Positions 1-8,263 of a stretch of 64,000 nucleotides of DNA are shown piece by piece. Both the position numbers and the translations under genes were made by a program. Origin of the DNA: Ferruginibacter sp. (lineage in GTDB: Bacteria > Bacteroidota > Bacteroidia > Chitinophagales > Chitinophagaceae); assembly GCA_014379905.1 (NCBI GenBank), contig JACMKX010000172.1, forward strand, positions 1 to 64,000. Reading direction: 5' to 3'. The first letter of the stretch is position 1. Each line of letters opens with the position of its first letter. The notes beneath the pieces were generated by a model that saw nothing but the letters and a program-made list of their open reading frames with translations, was not told where the DNA came from and did no database searches.

Positions 1-691
1 GGTCTCTATTTATGATTGTGTTGATTGCATAAAATTGCAGGGCAATTACAAAAATCAGTAAACCTAAACCATTCAAAAACATTTTTCTCTGTATTTTAAA
101 TACACTCCAATCGAGTTTGCCAAGCCACATACCCGCAAAGAAATAAGCAACCCAGGGAAAAATTGCGTTCCAACCGTTGTAAAGTGTGTTTCTTAAAAAA
201 CCACCTACTGTCCAAAAGTCTTTGTACTCCAAAGTTTTGAAATTCCATCCTGTTTCGTATGGAATAATAGCAAACAACAAATGAAAAATTACTATTGCCG
301 ATAATGCAGCCCACAAATAATATTTTTTGGGTGCAAACAAAATTAAGATTGCCAGGTGCATATAGCCACCATAATAATGCAATATGTCGGCAGGCCACCA
401 AATGTAAAGTAGCAAACCAATTACCAATAAAAACCACGAACGTCTGCTAATGATTTTTTTTAGTTTTGTCTTGTCAGCCAAACTGTATCCTGTTCTGTTT
501 GTCATTAATGAAATGCCCATACCTGCAAGTATCACAAAGGTTGAACTGGAATTTCCACTAAACAAACTTAAAAATTGTCCTAAAATGGTTTTGTCTGTAA
601 ACGAACCATAAACTGTGTTGAAGTTTACGATAAACATTCCGAGAATGGCATAGGCTCTGGCTAAATCAAAGCCAATTATTCTTTGTTTCAT
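1..691 (-). CDS. DUF418/YeiB-like integral membrane protein (partial, C-terminus off the left edge)
   Basis: Only the first 230 codons are visible. The protein starts MKQRIIGFDLARAYAILGMF and continues as alternating hydrophobic helices and short loops. The segment at residues 99-108 (WPADILHYYG) is typical of the DUF418/YeiB group of multi-helix membrane proteins, distantly related to membrane acyltransferases; their substrate is generally unknown. The ATG lies 12 bases after the stop codon of the SMR gene, so the two are probably co-transcribed with the Crp/Fnr gene further upstream. The DNA is AT-rich compared with most of the window (19 G/C in the first 60 bases), which may reflect transfer. 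Family assignment is fairly secure, function is not. Confidence 0.75.
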   Translation of the reverse strand, partial: MKQRIIGFDLARAYAILGMFIVNFNTVYGSFTDKTILGQFLSLFSGNSSSTFVILAGMGISLMTNRTGYSLADKTKLKKIISRRSWFLLVIGLLLYIWWPADILHYYGGYMHLAILILFAPKKYYLWAALSAIVIFHLLFAIIPYETGWNFKTLEYKDFWTVGGFLRNTLYNGWNAIFPWVAYFFAGMWLGKLDWSVFKIQRKMFLNGLGLLIFVIALQFYAINTIINRD

Positions 692-702
692 ATTCGTAGG
701 TT

Positions 703-1026
703 TTAGTGTGTATAGCCTTGGCTTTGAAGTCCAACGCTACCTACGATAATTAAAACAATACAAGCAATTTGAATCCAATTTAAAGTTTGTTTGAAAACTA
801 TAACATTTGTCAAAACAATAAGAACAGTCCCAACTCCTGCCGCTATCATATAAACAAAACTTGCTTCAATTTTTTTTAAAGCCAACACGAAAAATAATAA
901 GGCTATTAAGTCTACTAGCACAGTTGCTACTGTTGGGCTTGTTTTGGTAAAACCTTGTGAGAATTTTAGTGTTGCAAAACCAACACTTTCGCAAACTAAT
1001 GCAAGAGAAAGGTAAATCCACTTCAT
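703..1026 (-). CDS. Small multidrug resistance (SMR) family transporter
   Basis: This 107-residue protein has the size and four hydrophobic helices of SMR (EmrE/QacC/SugE-like) proton-coupled efflux proteins, which work as inner-membrane dimers. Glu13, in the context LALVCESVGFATLKFSQGFT, corresponds to the essential membrane glutamate of the family. I chose the ATG at 1026 because it gives the canonical MKWIYLSLAL start; a longer frame reaching 1089 would add 21 residues that do not resemble the family. It sits between a Crp/Fnr regulator and a DUF418-like gene on the same strand, so regulation by that neighbour is plausible. Substrate cannot be predicted: quaternary ammonium compounds, guanidinium or polyamines are all possible. 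Confidence 0.88.
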   Translation of the reverse strand: MKWIYLSLALVCESVGFATLKFSQGFTKTSPTVATVLVDLIALLFFVLALKKIEASFVYMIAAGVGTVLIVLTNVIVFKQTLNWIQIACIVLIIVGSVGLQSQGYTH

Positions 1027-1112
1027 AATTTCAATTATTTTGTTGTACAAATGATGGTGTAAAATTGAAATGGTTATTTTGATTATCATTTGATGTAGGT
1101 CAAATAATGAAA

Positions 1113-1679
1113 TTATTTTTTGGCTCTTATTCTGCTCAATGTTTCCAACGAAATGCCAAGATATGAAGCTATAAATGTGAGTGGAATGTTTTGAATGATG
1201 TATGGATGGTCTTCAATAAGTTTTAAGTAACGATGTGTAGCGTCCATTGTGTGAAATTGAAATAATCTGTCTTCTAACCACATTGCGTAATATTCTGTCA
1301 TCATCAAATCTAACTTTGCTAATTTTGGAAATTGTTGTTTAGCTGTTTGAAATGCTCCAAAATCGGTTTGCAATATGGTTGTGTCAGTTAGTGCTTGTAT
1401 ATATTCTCTACTGGGTTTTTGCAAACAATAACTGTCAAATGAAACGGCAATATCATTGTCAAAATATAGTTCAGTTGTAATTTCTTTGCCGTCATTGAGA
1501 TAATATTTTCTTGCAATTCCTTTTTCTATCCAATAGCTTTTTTTACAAACTTCATCTTGTCGTAATAAAAAGTTCCCTTTCTTAAATATTTTCTCAACAG
1601 AAATTGCGTTTAAAGCTGTCAAAGTTTCTATGTCTAACCTTGCAGTGAAGTCGTTTATTTTGTCGAGATGTGAATTCAT
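1113..1679 (-). CDS. Crp/Fnr family transcriptional regulator
   Basis: The 188-residue protein has the two-part layout of Bacteroidota Crp/Fnr regulators. An N-terminal cyclic-nucleotide-binding-like beta-roll covers about residues 20-120 (FKKGNFLLRQDE, then SYWIEKGIARKYY). A C-terminal helix-turn-helix covers about residues 160-186 (IPLTFIASYLGISLETLSRIR). There is no Fnr-type cysteine cluster, so it is unlikely to bind an Fe-S cluster, and the ligand is unknown. Proteins of this kind often regulate an adjacent transporter or small-molecule gene; here the SMR gene follows on the same strand, 86 bases downstream. It shares the AT-rich composition of the two genes to its left. Confidence 0.9.
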   Translation of the reverse strand: MNSHLDKINDFTARLDIETLTALNAISVEKIFKKGNFLLRQDEVCKKSYWIEKGIARKYYLNDGKEITTELYFDNDIAVSFDSYCLQKPSREYIQALTDTTILQTDFGAFQTAKQQFPKLAKLDLMMTEYYAMWLEDRLFQFHTMDATHRYLKLIEDHPYIIQNIPLTFIASYLGISLETLSRIRAKK

Positions 1680-1947
1680 GATTTGTTAACGGACTGTAGA
1701 TGTCGTAATGCACACAACGTTTGTATTTACGCCAATATACGCAGCTTTTCATTAATCAACAATTTCACCGAAACATTGAAAATCATTTGAAAGTAACAAA
1801 AAACACGGTGTGTTTTAGAGTATAGCAAATACAATTAACCTGATTTTAGAGCATCTAACGGACCAATGATCTTAAGCAAAGTTGTGCCTTGGTAAATAGC
1901 GTCGATTTCCTTTTAATATACAGCAGTAATATCATTTCTTGTCCCGG

Positions 1948-2002
1948 CGGGGCTTTCGCAGTAGAGTTTTTCATCGCTGACAATAAGTTTGTGCGCAACC
2001 CC
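1948..2002 (+). repeat. Palindrome-ended repeat, copy A
   Basis: The unit begins CGGGGCTTTCGCAG and ends TGTGCGCAACCCC, so its two ends are imperfect inverted repeats (CGGGG-TTTCGCA against CGGGGTTGCGCA). The centre reads CATCGCTGACAATAAG. Copy B lies 163 bases downstream in the same orientation. It looks like a small interspersed palindromic element; no transposase is nearby. Confidence 0.65.
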
Positions 2003-2110
2003 GATATTCGCAGATCCCGGTCTGCCCGGAGTGTTTCAATTTATAGGGAAAGCTTTCCTTTTGATTTTATGGATAGATGCACGAATGACAGGTGATGCTT
2101 TTTGTCTCAG

Positions 2111-2164
2111 CGGGGTTTTCGCAGTCAGGGTTTTATTGCTGACAACAATTTGTGCGCAACCCCC
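2111..2164 (+). repeat. Palindrome-ended repeat, copy B
   Basis: Second copy of the unit at 1948, in the same orientation. It begins CGGGGTTTTCGCAG, has GCTGACAACAATTTG in the middle and ends GCGCAACCCC. It stops 14 bases before the 3' end of the neighbouring exported-protein gene on the other strand, so it may also act as a transcriptional boundary. Confidence 0.65.
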
Positions 2165-2178
2165 GGGGAGTTCTGCCA

Positions 2179-3153
2179 TCATGCATTATTTTCTCCCGCC
2201 GCCAGCAGCGATTTTTTCAACGGTGCGGCTTTCATTTTTAATATAAACTGGTTCAATAGGTATTGTGATTCTTTTTTATGGTTTTCAGCATCTTCAAAAT
2301 AAATAGTTTCTAATTTTTCCAGCATTGTTTCCAGTTCAGCGTCACGGGTCAATACAACAATTCGTTGCATAATTGCCGCAGCTTCCCAGAGACGTCTCTC
2401 CTTGTTAAAACTTTGTAATTTCGATTTCAGGAATTCAAGCAGGCGGGTATCATCAACATCCCGGGCTATATCTGCCAGGCCCATATCTGCATAATTCAAT
2501 TGATCTATTTGTAAAAGCGCATCAAATAATCTTTTACGATTGGCTGCCGGGAGGATCCCGGCCAGGGTTGCGGGTGCATCCCGGTCATAGTACGACATAA
2601 AATCGCTGCCGGGCGATAATTCATACGTCCCTTCCCAACGGGTGGCCGGTTTTTCAGCGCATTTTACCAACCATTCCAGCACTGTTTCATTGCATATTTT
2701 CTGCTCCTGTTGGAGGAGTATGGCCTGCATTTCTGTAATGCGGTCTTTATAAATCAGGTAGTCTTCATGAGCAGCTAAATGTTTTACACCGTAAGACAGG
2801 GCGTGAACAAAATAGTCTTTCGAACCCTTCTTTTTATCCAAAAAAGCAAGCGCCTTTTCACCTTCAAAAAAAACACCGGGCGCAGGGCATGTCATACCAC
2901 TGCTAAAGAATACCCGTATCGTATCGCTTTTTATATGACCCTGTAAAGTTTCTGTTATTTGTATCAGTGCATAGTCACTTGCAAAGTGGTCGGCTTTTTT
3001 TTCCTGTTTTACCTGCCCCACTTTAAGCACTTTACCCCAAATGATGTATTCACTCTCAGCTACCAGTTTGCGTAAGGGCCTTGGCGTAATAGGGTAGGCA
3101 GATGCGGTAACCATCATCAACGTGGAAAACAGTAGCGATAGCAGTTGTTTCAT
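2179..3153 (-). CDS. Exported protein of unknown function
   Basis: The 324-residue product starts with a clear Sec signal peptide (MKQLLSLLFSTLMMVTASAY), so the mature protein is exported. I chose the ATG at 3153 because it places the signal peptide at the terminus; an upstream ATG at 3174 adds only MPAKLLC. After the signal comes a segment with SEYIIWGKVLKV and YALIQITETLQG, a pattern I associate with secreted beta-strand domains of unknown role in Bacteroidota, and then a helical C-terminal half rich in Leu, Glu and Lys. No catalytic motif is recognisable. It stands alone on its strand. The function is unknown. Confidence 0.7.
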   Translation of the reverse strand: MKQLLSLLFSTLMMVTASAYPITPRPLRKLVAESEYIIWGKVLKVGQVKQEKKADHFASDYALIQITETLQGHIKSDTIRVFFSSGMTCPAPGVFFEGEKALAFLDKKKGSKDYFVHALSYGVKHLAAHEDYLIYKDRITEMQAILLQQEQKICNETVLEWLVKCAEKPATRWEGTYELSPGSDFMSYYDRDAPATLAGILPAANRKRLFDALLQIDQLNYADMGLADIARDVDDTRLLEFLKSKLQSFNKERRLWEAAAIMQRIVVLTRDAELETMLEKLETIYFEDAENHKKESQYLLNQFILKMKAAPLKKSLLAAGENNA

Positions 3154-3578
3154 ACAAAGCAGTTTAGCTGGCATGAGATGCGTGGCAATTTCTTTTGCAT
3201 AGATAGAAAGTTTTTTTCTAAAAAAAATGCCAAAAAGGGAGGATAGTTATCTCCTTCAGCCAATGAAGCGGTCGCCTTTTGACGGATATAAATTTACGCA
3301 AACCCCAGCGGGGGCAACCTTTTGGTGGCAACGGCAATTTAAATTTTCGTTTGGTAAGAAGAGCAGGTATCAGTGATTAGAGACTGAAAGATTAGTGGTT
3401 GCTTTCGGTTTGTATAGTATTTATTATGTCCTGGCAACTGGTTAACTGATCTCCGCAACTCATCCCTGGATACCCTTCAAATATCATGAGCTACTGATCT
3501 CTGATTCTCCCCACTTTCGGGTATTGTTTTCAAAAATTACCGGTATTATATTAGTAACCTCACCACAAAAACAATTGT
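3154..3578. other. Intergenic region between divergent genes
   Basis: No gene is supported here. It should hold the promoters for the exported-protein gene on the minus strand and the beta-repeat protein on the plus strand. Bases 3296-3312 (CAAACCCCAGCGGGGGC) form a short GC-rich palindrome that recalls the ends of the repeats at 1948 and 2111. Bases 3371-3400 show degenerate 7-base periodicity of the AGTGATT type. Confidence 0.5.
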
Positions 3579-4328
3579 ATGAAACTATTACGTGCGGCTG
3601 CGGCTGCAATAACCTGTTGCGCATTTCTACCCGTATATGCCCAGCTGAATGTAGGCATTGGTACAAATGATCCGTTGTACAAACTGGATGTATTCGGCAC
3701 TTCAAGGATAACGGAGAACCTGTACGTAACCGGAAACATAGGTATCGGCACTACTACCTCTAACTACAGACTTCAAATAGATAACGGAGCGATGGCGATC
3801 TTTAATACGACAGATAATAAAGTGTGGGCGTTCAACTATAATTCCAGCGCTAATTACTTCCAGTTAACCGAAGGCGGTATTGGCCGCATAGTAGTTGCCA
3901 ACGGTGGCAATGTGGGAATAAATACTACCACACCTGTCAGCAAACTGGACGTAAATGGGACTATGAACGTGGAAACAAATCTTTCTGTAGGAGGTAATAT
4001 TTCCATGGCCGGTAATGGTTTACTTTACAATGCAGCCAGCAGCGCCAAACTCCGCTATTTCACCAAACAGGTGAGCTTTGCAGTAACGGCCGTTGGCCCA
4101 CATGGTATTGGTCCCGAAGGCGTTATTAGTTACACTGGCTTTACCAGCCCGCCTGTGATAATTGTAGGCAACCTGGTAAGCAGCAGCGGAAGTGCAGGCG
4201 TTTTATATAAATGCGAGCTCGTAGTGTACGATGTAACGGCCACCAGTGCTAAAGCCCGGGTCAGCAATACCAGCAGTACTACCATAACGCAGAGCTCTAC
4301 CTGGAATGTGGTGTGTATTGGGAATTAG
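3579..4328 (+). CDS. Exported repeat protein with tail-fibre-like LDVNG motifs
   Basis: The 249-residue protein begins with a signal peptide (MKLLRAAAAAITCCAFLPVYAQ). It then has three repeats of about 40-60 residues of the form NVGIGTNDPLYKLDVFG, NIGIGTTTSNYRLQIDNG and NVGINTTTPVSKLDVNG. These beta-solenoid repeats occur in phage tail fibres and in many secreted Bacteroidota proteins that precede a C-terminal head domain. The last 85 residues form a Ser/Thr-rich beta domain without a recognisable T9SS sorting motif. No phage genes are nearby, so a surface or extracellular adhesive protein is more likely than a prophage remnant. Binding partner unknown. Confidence 0.75.
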   Translation: MKLLRAAAAAITCCAFLPVYAQLNVGIGTNDPLYKLDVFGTSRITENLYVTGNIGIGTTTSNYRLQIDNGAMAIFNTTDNKVWAFNYNSSANYFQLTEGGIGRIVVANGGNVGINTTTPVSKLDVNGTMNVETNLSVGGNISMAGNGLLYNAASSAKLRYFTKQVSFAVTAVGPHGIGPEGVISYTGFTSPPVIIVGNLVSSSGSAGVLYKCELVVYDVTATSAKARVSNTSSTTITQSSTWNVVCIGN

Positions 4329-4487
4329 GAGTCGGGGGAATAGTTGATTCATCACGGGACCCTAATCTGTAATCAACTAATCTATACTAAAGACTCAACA
4401 AGTGACTTATGACTTCTCCCATATCCTTACTGCATCTATGGCAATATTTTAAGTATTATCGATTAACTTAGAACAAACCTTTCACCC

Positions 4488-5351
4488 ATGCTTTCCGCAT
4501 CTACCATTAAATTACTCCGTCTGCCGTTTTCTATTTTCCTTTCTCCTCTATACTTTTTTGCTTTATCGCAGGTGCCACACATCAACTGGTGGAAGGCTGC
4601 TTTGATCTTTGTAATGCTTCACCTGCTCATTTACCCTGCCAGCAATGGTTACAATAGTTACATGGACCGGGATACGGGTAGCATTGGTGGCTTGGAAAAA
4701 CCGCCGCCGCCCTCCCGCCAACTTTTTTTGCTAACGATTGTATTAGATACGGCGGCTATATTGCTGAGTTTGATAATCGGCCCTTTGTTTGCCTGTGTTG
4801 CCGGGCTGTATATCGGGGCGTCGAAGGCTTATAGTTACCGGGGTATTCGTTTAAAAAAATACCCGTTTATTGGTTATCTCACTGTCATCATTTTCCAGGG
4901 GGCACTCACCTTTGCCCTGGTCTATTATGGCAGCAATAACCAAGAGCAATTATGGGTGCCGTGGCAGGGAATGGTAGTATGCGCTTTGCTGATAGGTGGC
5001 TTTTACCCGCTTACACAGATATACCAGCACCGGCAGGATCTGGAAGATGGCGTAACAACTATCAGTTACAAATTGGGCTACAGGGGTACTTTTATTTTTT
5101 GCGCTTTGGTGTATACATTGGCATTTACATTCATGGCACAATTCTTTATCAGTACTAAGCAGGTATATAAACTGGCGGTGGTCAGCATCCTTTTTGTTCC
5201 CGTTATCGTTTATTTTATCGGGTGGTTTCATAAAGTGATTAAAGATTCAGCAACAGCAAATTTTAAAAACACGATGAAAATGACCTGGATGGCGGCCACC
5301 TGCACCAATATTGCATTCATCATATTATTAACCTGGAGGTTTTTTGAGTAA
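4488..5351 (+). CDS. UbiA-family prenyltransferase
   Basis: The 287-residue polytopic membrane protein carries the two Asp-rich motifs of UbiA prenyltransferases. The first is around residues 53-62 (NGYNSYMDRD, with Asp60 and Asp62) and the second around residues 164-168 (DLEDG). In the family these bind the Mg2+-diphosphate of the prenyl donor, and the enzyme attaches the prenyl chain to an aromatic acceptor at the membrane. It is the first gene of a four-gene run with overlapping ends (prenyltransferase, type III PKS, methyltransferase, FAD enzyme), so the acceptor is probably the polyketide made by the next gene. The 3' end overlaps the PKS start by 8 bases. It is unlikely to be MenA or UbiA itself, because the context is biosynthetic rather than quinone-related. 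Confidence 0.85.
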   Translation: MLSASTIKLLRLPFSIFLSPLYFFALSQVPHINWWKAALIFVMLHLLIYPASNGYNSYMDRDTGSIGGLEKPPPPSRQLFLLTIVLDTAAILLSLIIGPLFACVAGLYIGASKAYSYRGIRLKKYPFIGYLTVIIFQGALTFALVYYGSNNQEQLWVPWQGMVVCALLIGGFYPLTQIYQHRQDLEDGVTTISYKLGYRGTFIFCALVYTLAFTFMAQFFISTKQVYKLAVVSILFVPVIVYFIGWFHKVIKDSATANFKNTMKMTWMAATCTNIAFIILLTWRFFE

Positions 5352-6426
5352 AATAGTTTCAATAGGCACAGCGGTTCCGGAGTGTAAACACGATCAATCC
5401 CGGATCCTGGAATTTATGCAGCAGGTGTATGCCTTAAATGCAGAAGAACAACGGAAGGTAAAATTCCTGTACCGGCAGTCGGGCATCAGTACCCGGTACT
5501 CCGTTATCCCCGATTATAGCTTAGAAGCCAGAGACTGGGAATTTTATTCCCCGTCAGAAAACCTTGAACCCTTTCCCTCCCTCGAAAAAAGAATGCAACG
5601 CTACAGCCAATATGCCGCCGCACTTTCGTTAAAGGCAGTGCAGCAATGTACGGCCAGCCACCCCGATCAAAAAATTACGCATTTAATAACGGTAAGCTGC
5701 ACCGGCATGAGCGCCCCCGGGCTCGACCTGGAATTAATGGAACTGCTCAATTTACCGGCCACCACTTTTCGCAGCTCTGTAAATTTTATGGGCTGTTATG
5801 CCGCTGTGCATGCATTAAAAATAGCAGACGCTTTTTGTAAAGCAGATGCAGCAGCCAATGTATTGATTGTATGCACAGAATTATGTACCCTTCATTTTCA
5901 AAATGAACCTACCATTGATAACATCACCAGCAGCATGTTATTTGCAGATGGTGCTGCAGCGGTACTGGTGAGCGGCAATAAGGAGCTGGAAGGATTAACC
6001 ATCGCTAATTTTTATTCAAAAGTGGCGCTGAAAGGAAAAAAAGATATGGCCTGGGAACTCTCTTCGAAAGGCTTCCTGATGACCCTGAGCAGTTATATAC
6101 CAGAAATAATTGGAGCAGATTTTAATGAACTGGTAACCGAAGCGGTAGCTGCGGCGGGCCTGCAAAAGGACGACATCAGCCATTGGTGCATTCACCCGGG
6201 TGGAAAAAAAATACTAGAAGCCGTACATAAAAGCCTGGGCTTTACCAACGGCCAATTGCAGCCCTGTTATGATATACTAAGGGATTATGGTAATATGTCG
6301 TCGGCCACTCTTTTATTTGTATTACAAAAAATAATGGGCGAACTGAAGAAAGAAGAACAGCCTACCATCTTTGGGGCTGCATTTGGACCGGGTTTAACCA
6401 TGGAAACTATTATTTTGTCTGCATGA
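5344..6426 (+). CDS. Type III polyketide synthase (chalcone/stilbene synthase family)
   Basis: The 360-residue length is normal for the family, and the whole catalytic triad is visible. Cys151 lies in NFMGCYAAVHALK, His284 in HWCIHPGGKKILE and Asn317 in DYGNMSSATLLF. The enzyme should load an acyl-CoA starter, extend it with malonyl-CoA on the Cys and cyclise to a resorcinol, pyrone or similar ring; the starter is not predictable from sequence. The start is TTG at 5344, since the conserved SKIVSIGTAVPE lies right after it and the next ATG is at codon 25. A GGAGG at 5335-5339 supports this although spacing is short. Overlaps with both neighbours suggest translational coupling. Sure of family, unsure of product. 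Confidence 0.93.
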   Translation: MSKIVSIGTAVPECKHDQSRILEFMQQVYALNAEEQRKVKFLYRQSGISTRYSVIPDYSLEARDWEFYSPSENLEPFPSLEKRMQRYSQYAAALSLKAVQQCTASHPDQKITHLITVSCTGMSAPGLDLELMELLNLPATTFRSSVNFMGCYAAVHALKIADAFCKADAAANVLIVCTELCTLHFQNEPTIDNITSSMLFADGAAAVLVSGNKELEGLTIANFYSKVALKGKKDMAWELSSKGFLMTLSSYIPEIIGADFNELVTEAVAAAGLQKDDISHWCIHPGGKKILEAVHKSLGFTNGQLQPCYDILRDYGNMSSATLLFVLQKIMGELKKEEQPTIFGAAFGPGLTMETIILSA

Positions 6427-7127
6427 TAAACTTACAACAACGCAGTTACCAAAAAGAATTAATGGATGGCGATGATATACCCTTTGCCGACATGGCACAA
6501 ACACTCAAAGAGCTCAATACCATCAATACCCGTTTGGGCGGGCATGCCATTACCGTGCAGGGCATAAAACAACTATTGACAAATAACCGCTTACTCATTA
6601 TTTGTGAAATTGGCTGCGGCGGCGGAGACAATCTTTTTGCGATTTATAAATATTGCACGCAACATAATATCGCGGTAAAATTTATCGGTATAGATATGAA
6701 TGCAGAATGTATAACTTTTGCCAAACAGCAATATCCCCAACTTCCCTGCCTTTGGATATGCAGCGATTATGCCGTGGTAGAATTTGCCAGGGAAAAGCCT
6801 GACATTATCTTTTCCTCCCTGTTTTGCCACCATTTTACAAACGAACAACTGGTACCTATGCTGCAATGGCTGCGCAACAACAGCAGCGCCGGCTTTTTTA
6901 TCAACGACCTGCAACGGCACTGGCTCGCTTATTACCTTATTAAATACATCACCCGGTTTTTCAGCAGGTCGTACCTGGTTAAAAACGATGCCTGCCTTTC
7001 TGTTGCCCGCAGTTTTACCCGGCACAACTGGCAGCAGTTATTCCGGCAGGCGGGCATACAACCCTATTCCATTAAATGGAAATGGGCCTTTCGCTGGCTG
7101 GTAGTAGCCAAAAACAACCATACATGA
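6423..7127 (+). CDS. SAM-dependent methyltransferase of the PKS operon
   Basis: This 234-residue class I methyltransferase shows motif I at about residues 60-68 (ICEIGCGGGDN), an acidic motif II (FIGIDMNAE, near residue 90) and IIFSSLFCHHF as the post-motif segment. The family methylates O or C positions of small aromatic compounds. Its ATG overlaps the PKS stop (ATGA at 6423), and its own stop overlaps the next start in the same way, so all are probably translated from one message. The NDLQRHWLAYY segment (near residue 160) is, from memory, typical of methyltransferases found next to geranylgeranyl-reductase-like flavoproteins. The likely role is methylation of the polyketide ring; position unknown. 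Confidence 0.85.
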   Translation: MINLQQRSYQKELMDGDDIPFADMAQTLKELNTINTRLGGHAITVQGIKQLLTNNRLLIICEIGCGGGDNLFAIYKYCTQHNIAVKFIGIDMNAECITFAKQQYPQLPCLWICSDYAVVEFAREKPDIIFSSLFCHHFTNEQLVPMLQWLRNNSSAGFFINDLQRHWLAYYLIKYITRFFSRSYLVKNDACLSVARSFTRHNWQQLFRQAGIQPYSIKWKWAFRWLVVAKNNHT

Positions 7128-8263
7128 CGCACCCCATTACATACGATGTAGCTATTGTAGGTGGGGGCCTGGCCGGCCTGGCGCTATCTATCCAGTTAAG
7201 AAGAAAAGGTCATTCTGTTATTTTAATGGAGAAAGAAACTTATCCCTTTCATAAAGTGTGCGGGGAGTATATCAGTTTGGAATCCTGGGATTTTTTAAAG
7301 GATTTGGGTGTTGACCTGGATGCCATGCAGGTGCCCATAATTAAACAGCTGGTCATTTCTTCAGCCGGTGGAAAATTGTTAAAGCACGCGTTACCGCAGG
7401 GCGGATTTGGTATCAGCCGTTACCTGCTCGATGACACCCTGGTGCAAATTGCCGAAGCAGCAGGCGTAGTAGTACTGCAAAATACAAAGGTGAATGATAT
7501 TATTTTTAAGGAAGACACATTTATTATAGATAACAACTTGCGGCAATACAATGCAAAGATGGCCTGTGCCTGTTATGGTAAGCGCAGCAATATGGATATA
7601 AAATGGAAGCGGCCTTTTTCGTTGGCGCCAAAAAATAAGATCAACAATTATATAGGCGTTAAGTACCACATTACTACCAGCCTGCCTGCCGATACCATTG
7701 CCCTGCACCATTTTAAAAACGGCTACTGTGGTATTGTAAAAATTGAAGGCGACAGGTATAACCTTTGTTACCTTACCAGGGCCGACAACCTGCAACAGGG
7801 TAAGGGCGATATCAGGACCATGGAACGCAATATACTTAGCCAAAACCCCCATCTGAAAAAAATATTGCAGGAAAGTGAAACCAGTTTTACTGCTCCGCTC
7901 ACTATCTCTCAAATAAGTTTTGATAAAAAATCGCAGGTAGAAAATCATGTACTCATGATGGGCGATGCCGCGGGCATGATAACCCCTTTGTGTGGCAATG
8001 GTATGAGCATGGCCCTGCATGCCAGTAAAATAGCCGCGGGGCATATAGATGATTTTTTAAATGACCAAATCACAAGAGCTGAACTAGAAAATCGTTATAC
8101 CCGTCAATGGAACAAACAATTTGCCCGCCGAATGTACACCGGCAGAAGCATTCAGCGCTTGTTTGGCAGCAGGTGGTTGTCTGATTTTTTCATCGCAGCT
8201 GTAAAGCCTTTTCCCGGCATTATAAATTACCTGGTGAGACAAACGCATGGGCGGCGGTTTTGA
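7124..8263 (+). CDS. FAD-dependent oxidoreductase, geranylgeranyl reductase/monooxygenase type
   Basis: The 379-residue flavoprotein has an N-terminal Rossmann motif VAIVGGGLAGLALS (near residue 10), then EKETYPFHKVCGEYIS (about residues 37-52). The second FAD motif GDAAGMITPLCGNGMSMAL lies near residues 280-298. This combination is characteristic of the geranylgeranyl-reductase-like branch of group A flavoproteins, which either reduce prenyl double bonds or hydroxylate aromatic rings. The start at 7124 forms an ATGA overlap with the methyltransferase; a longer frame from 7076 would overlap that gene deeply. As the last operon gene it could hydroxylate the polyketide ring or saturate the prenyl chain; I cannot tell which. 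Confidence 0.87.
   Translation: MTHPITYDVAIVGGGLAGLALSIQLRRKGHSVILMEKETYPFHKVCGEYISLESWDFLKDLGVDLDAMQVPIIKQLVISSAGGKLLKHALPQGGFGISRYLLDDTLVQIAEAAGVVVLQNTKVNDIIFKEDTFIIDNNLRQYNAKMACACYGKRSNMDIKWKRPFSLAPKNKINNYIGVKYHITTSLPADTIALHHFKNGYCGIVKIEGDRYNLCYLTRADNLQQGKGDIRTMERNILSQNPHLKKILQESETSFTAPLTISQISFDKKSQVENHVLMMGDAAGMITPLCGNGMSMALHASKIAAGHIDDFLNDQITRAELENRYTRQWNKQFARRMYTGRSIQRLFGSRWLSDFFIAAVKPFPGIINYLVRQTHGRRF

Larger units (their letters stand above)
1680..2178. other. Intergenic region with two copies of a palindrome-ended repeat
   Basis: No convincing gene is seen in this stretch. Bases 1680-1900 are AT-rich and would hold the promoter of the Crp/Fnr gene. Bases 1940-2170 contain two similar 54-55 bp units, listed separately. 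Short open frames that cross the repeats look like accidental reading of the repeat DNA. Confidence 0.6.

Noticed and set aside
1680..1870. Integron attC-like site
   Set aside because: TTAACGG words are present, but no pair of attC-type inverted core sites or an integrase could be made out.
3579..4328. Prophage tail-fibre gene
   Set aside because: The LDVNG-type repeats also occur in secreted Bacteroidota proteins, the protein has a signal peptide and no other phage gene is near.
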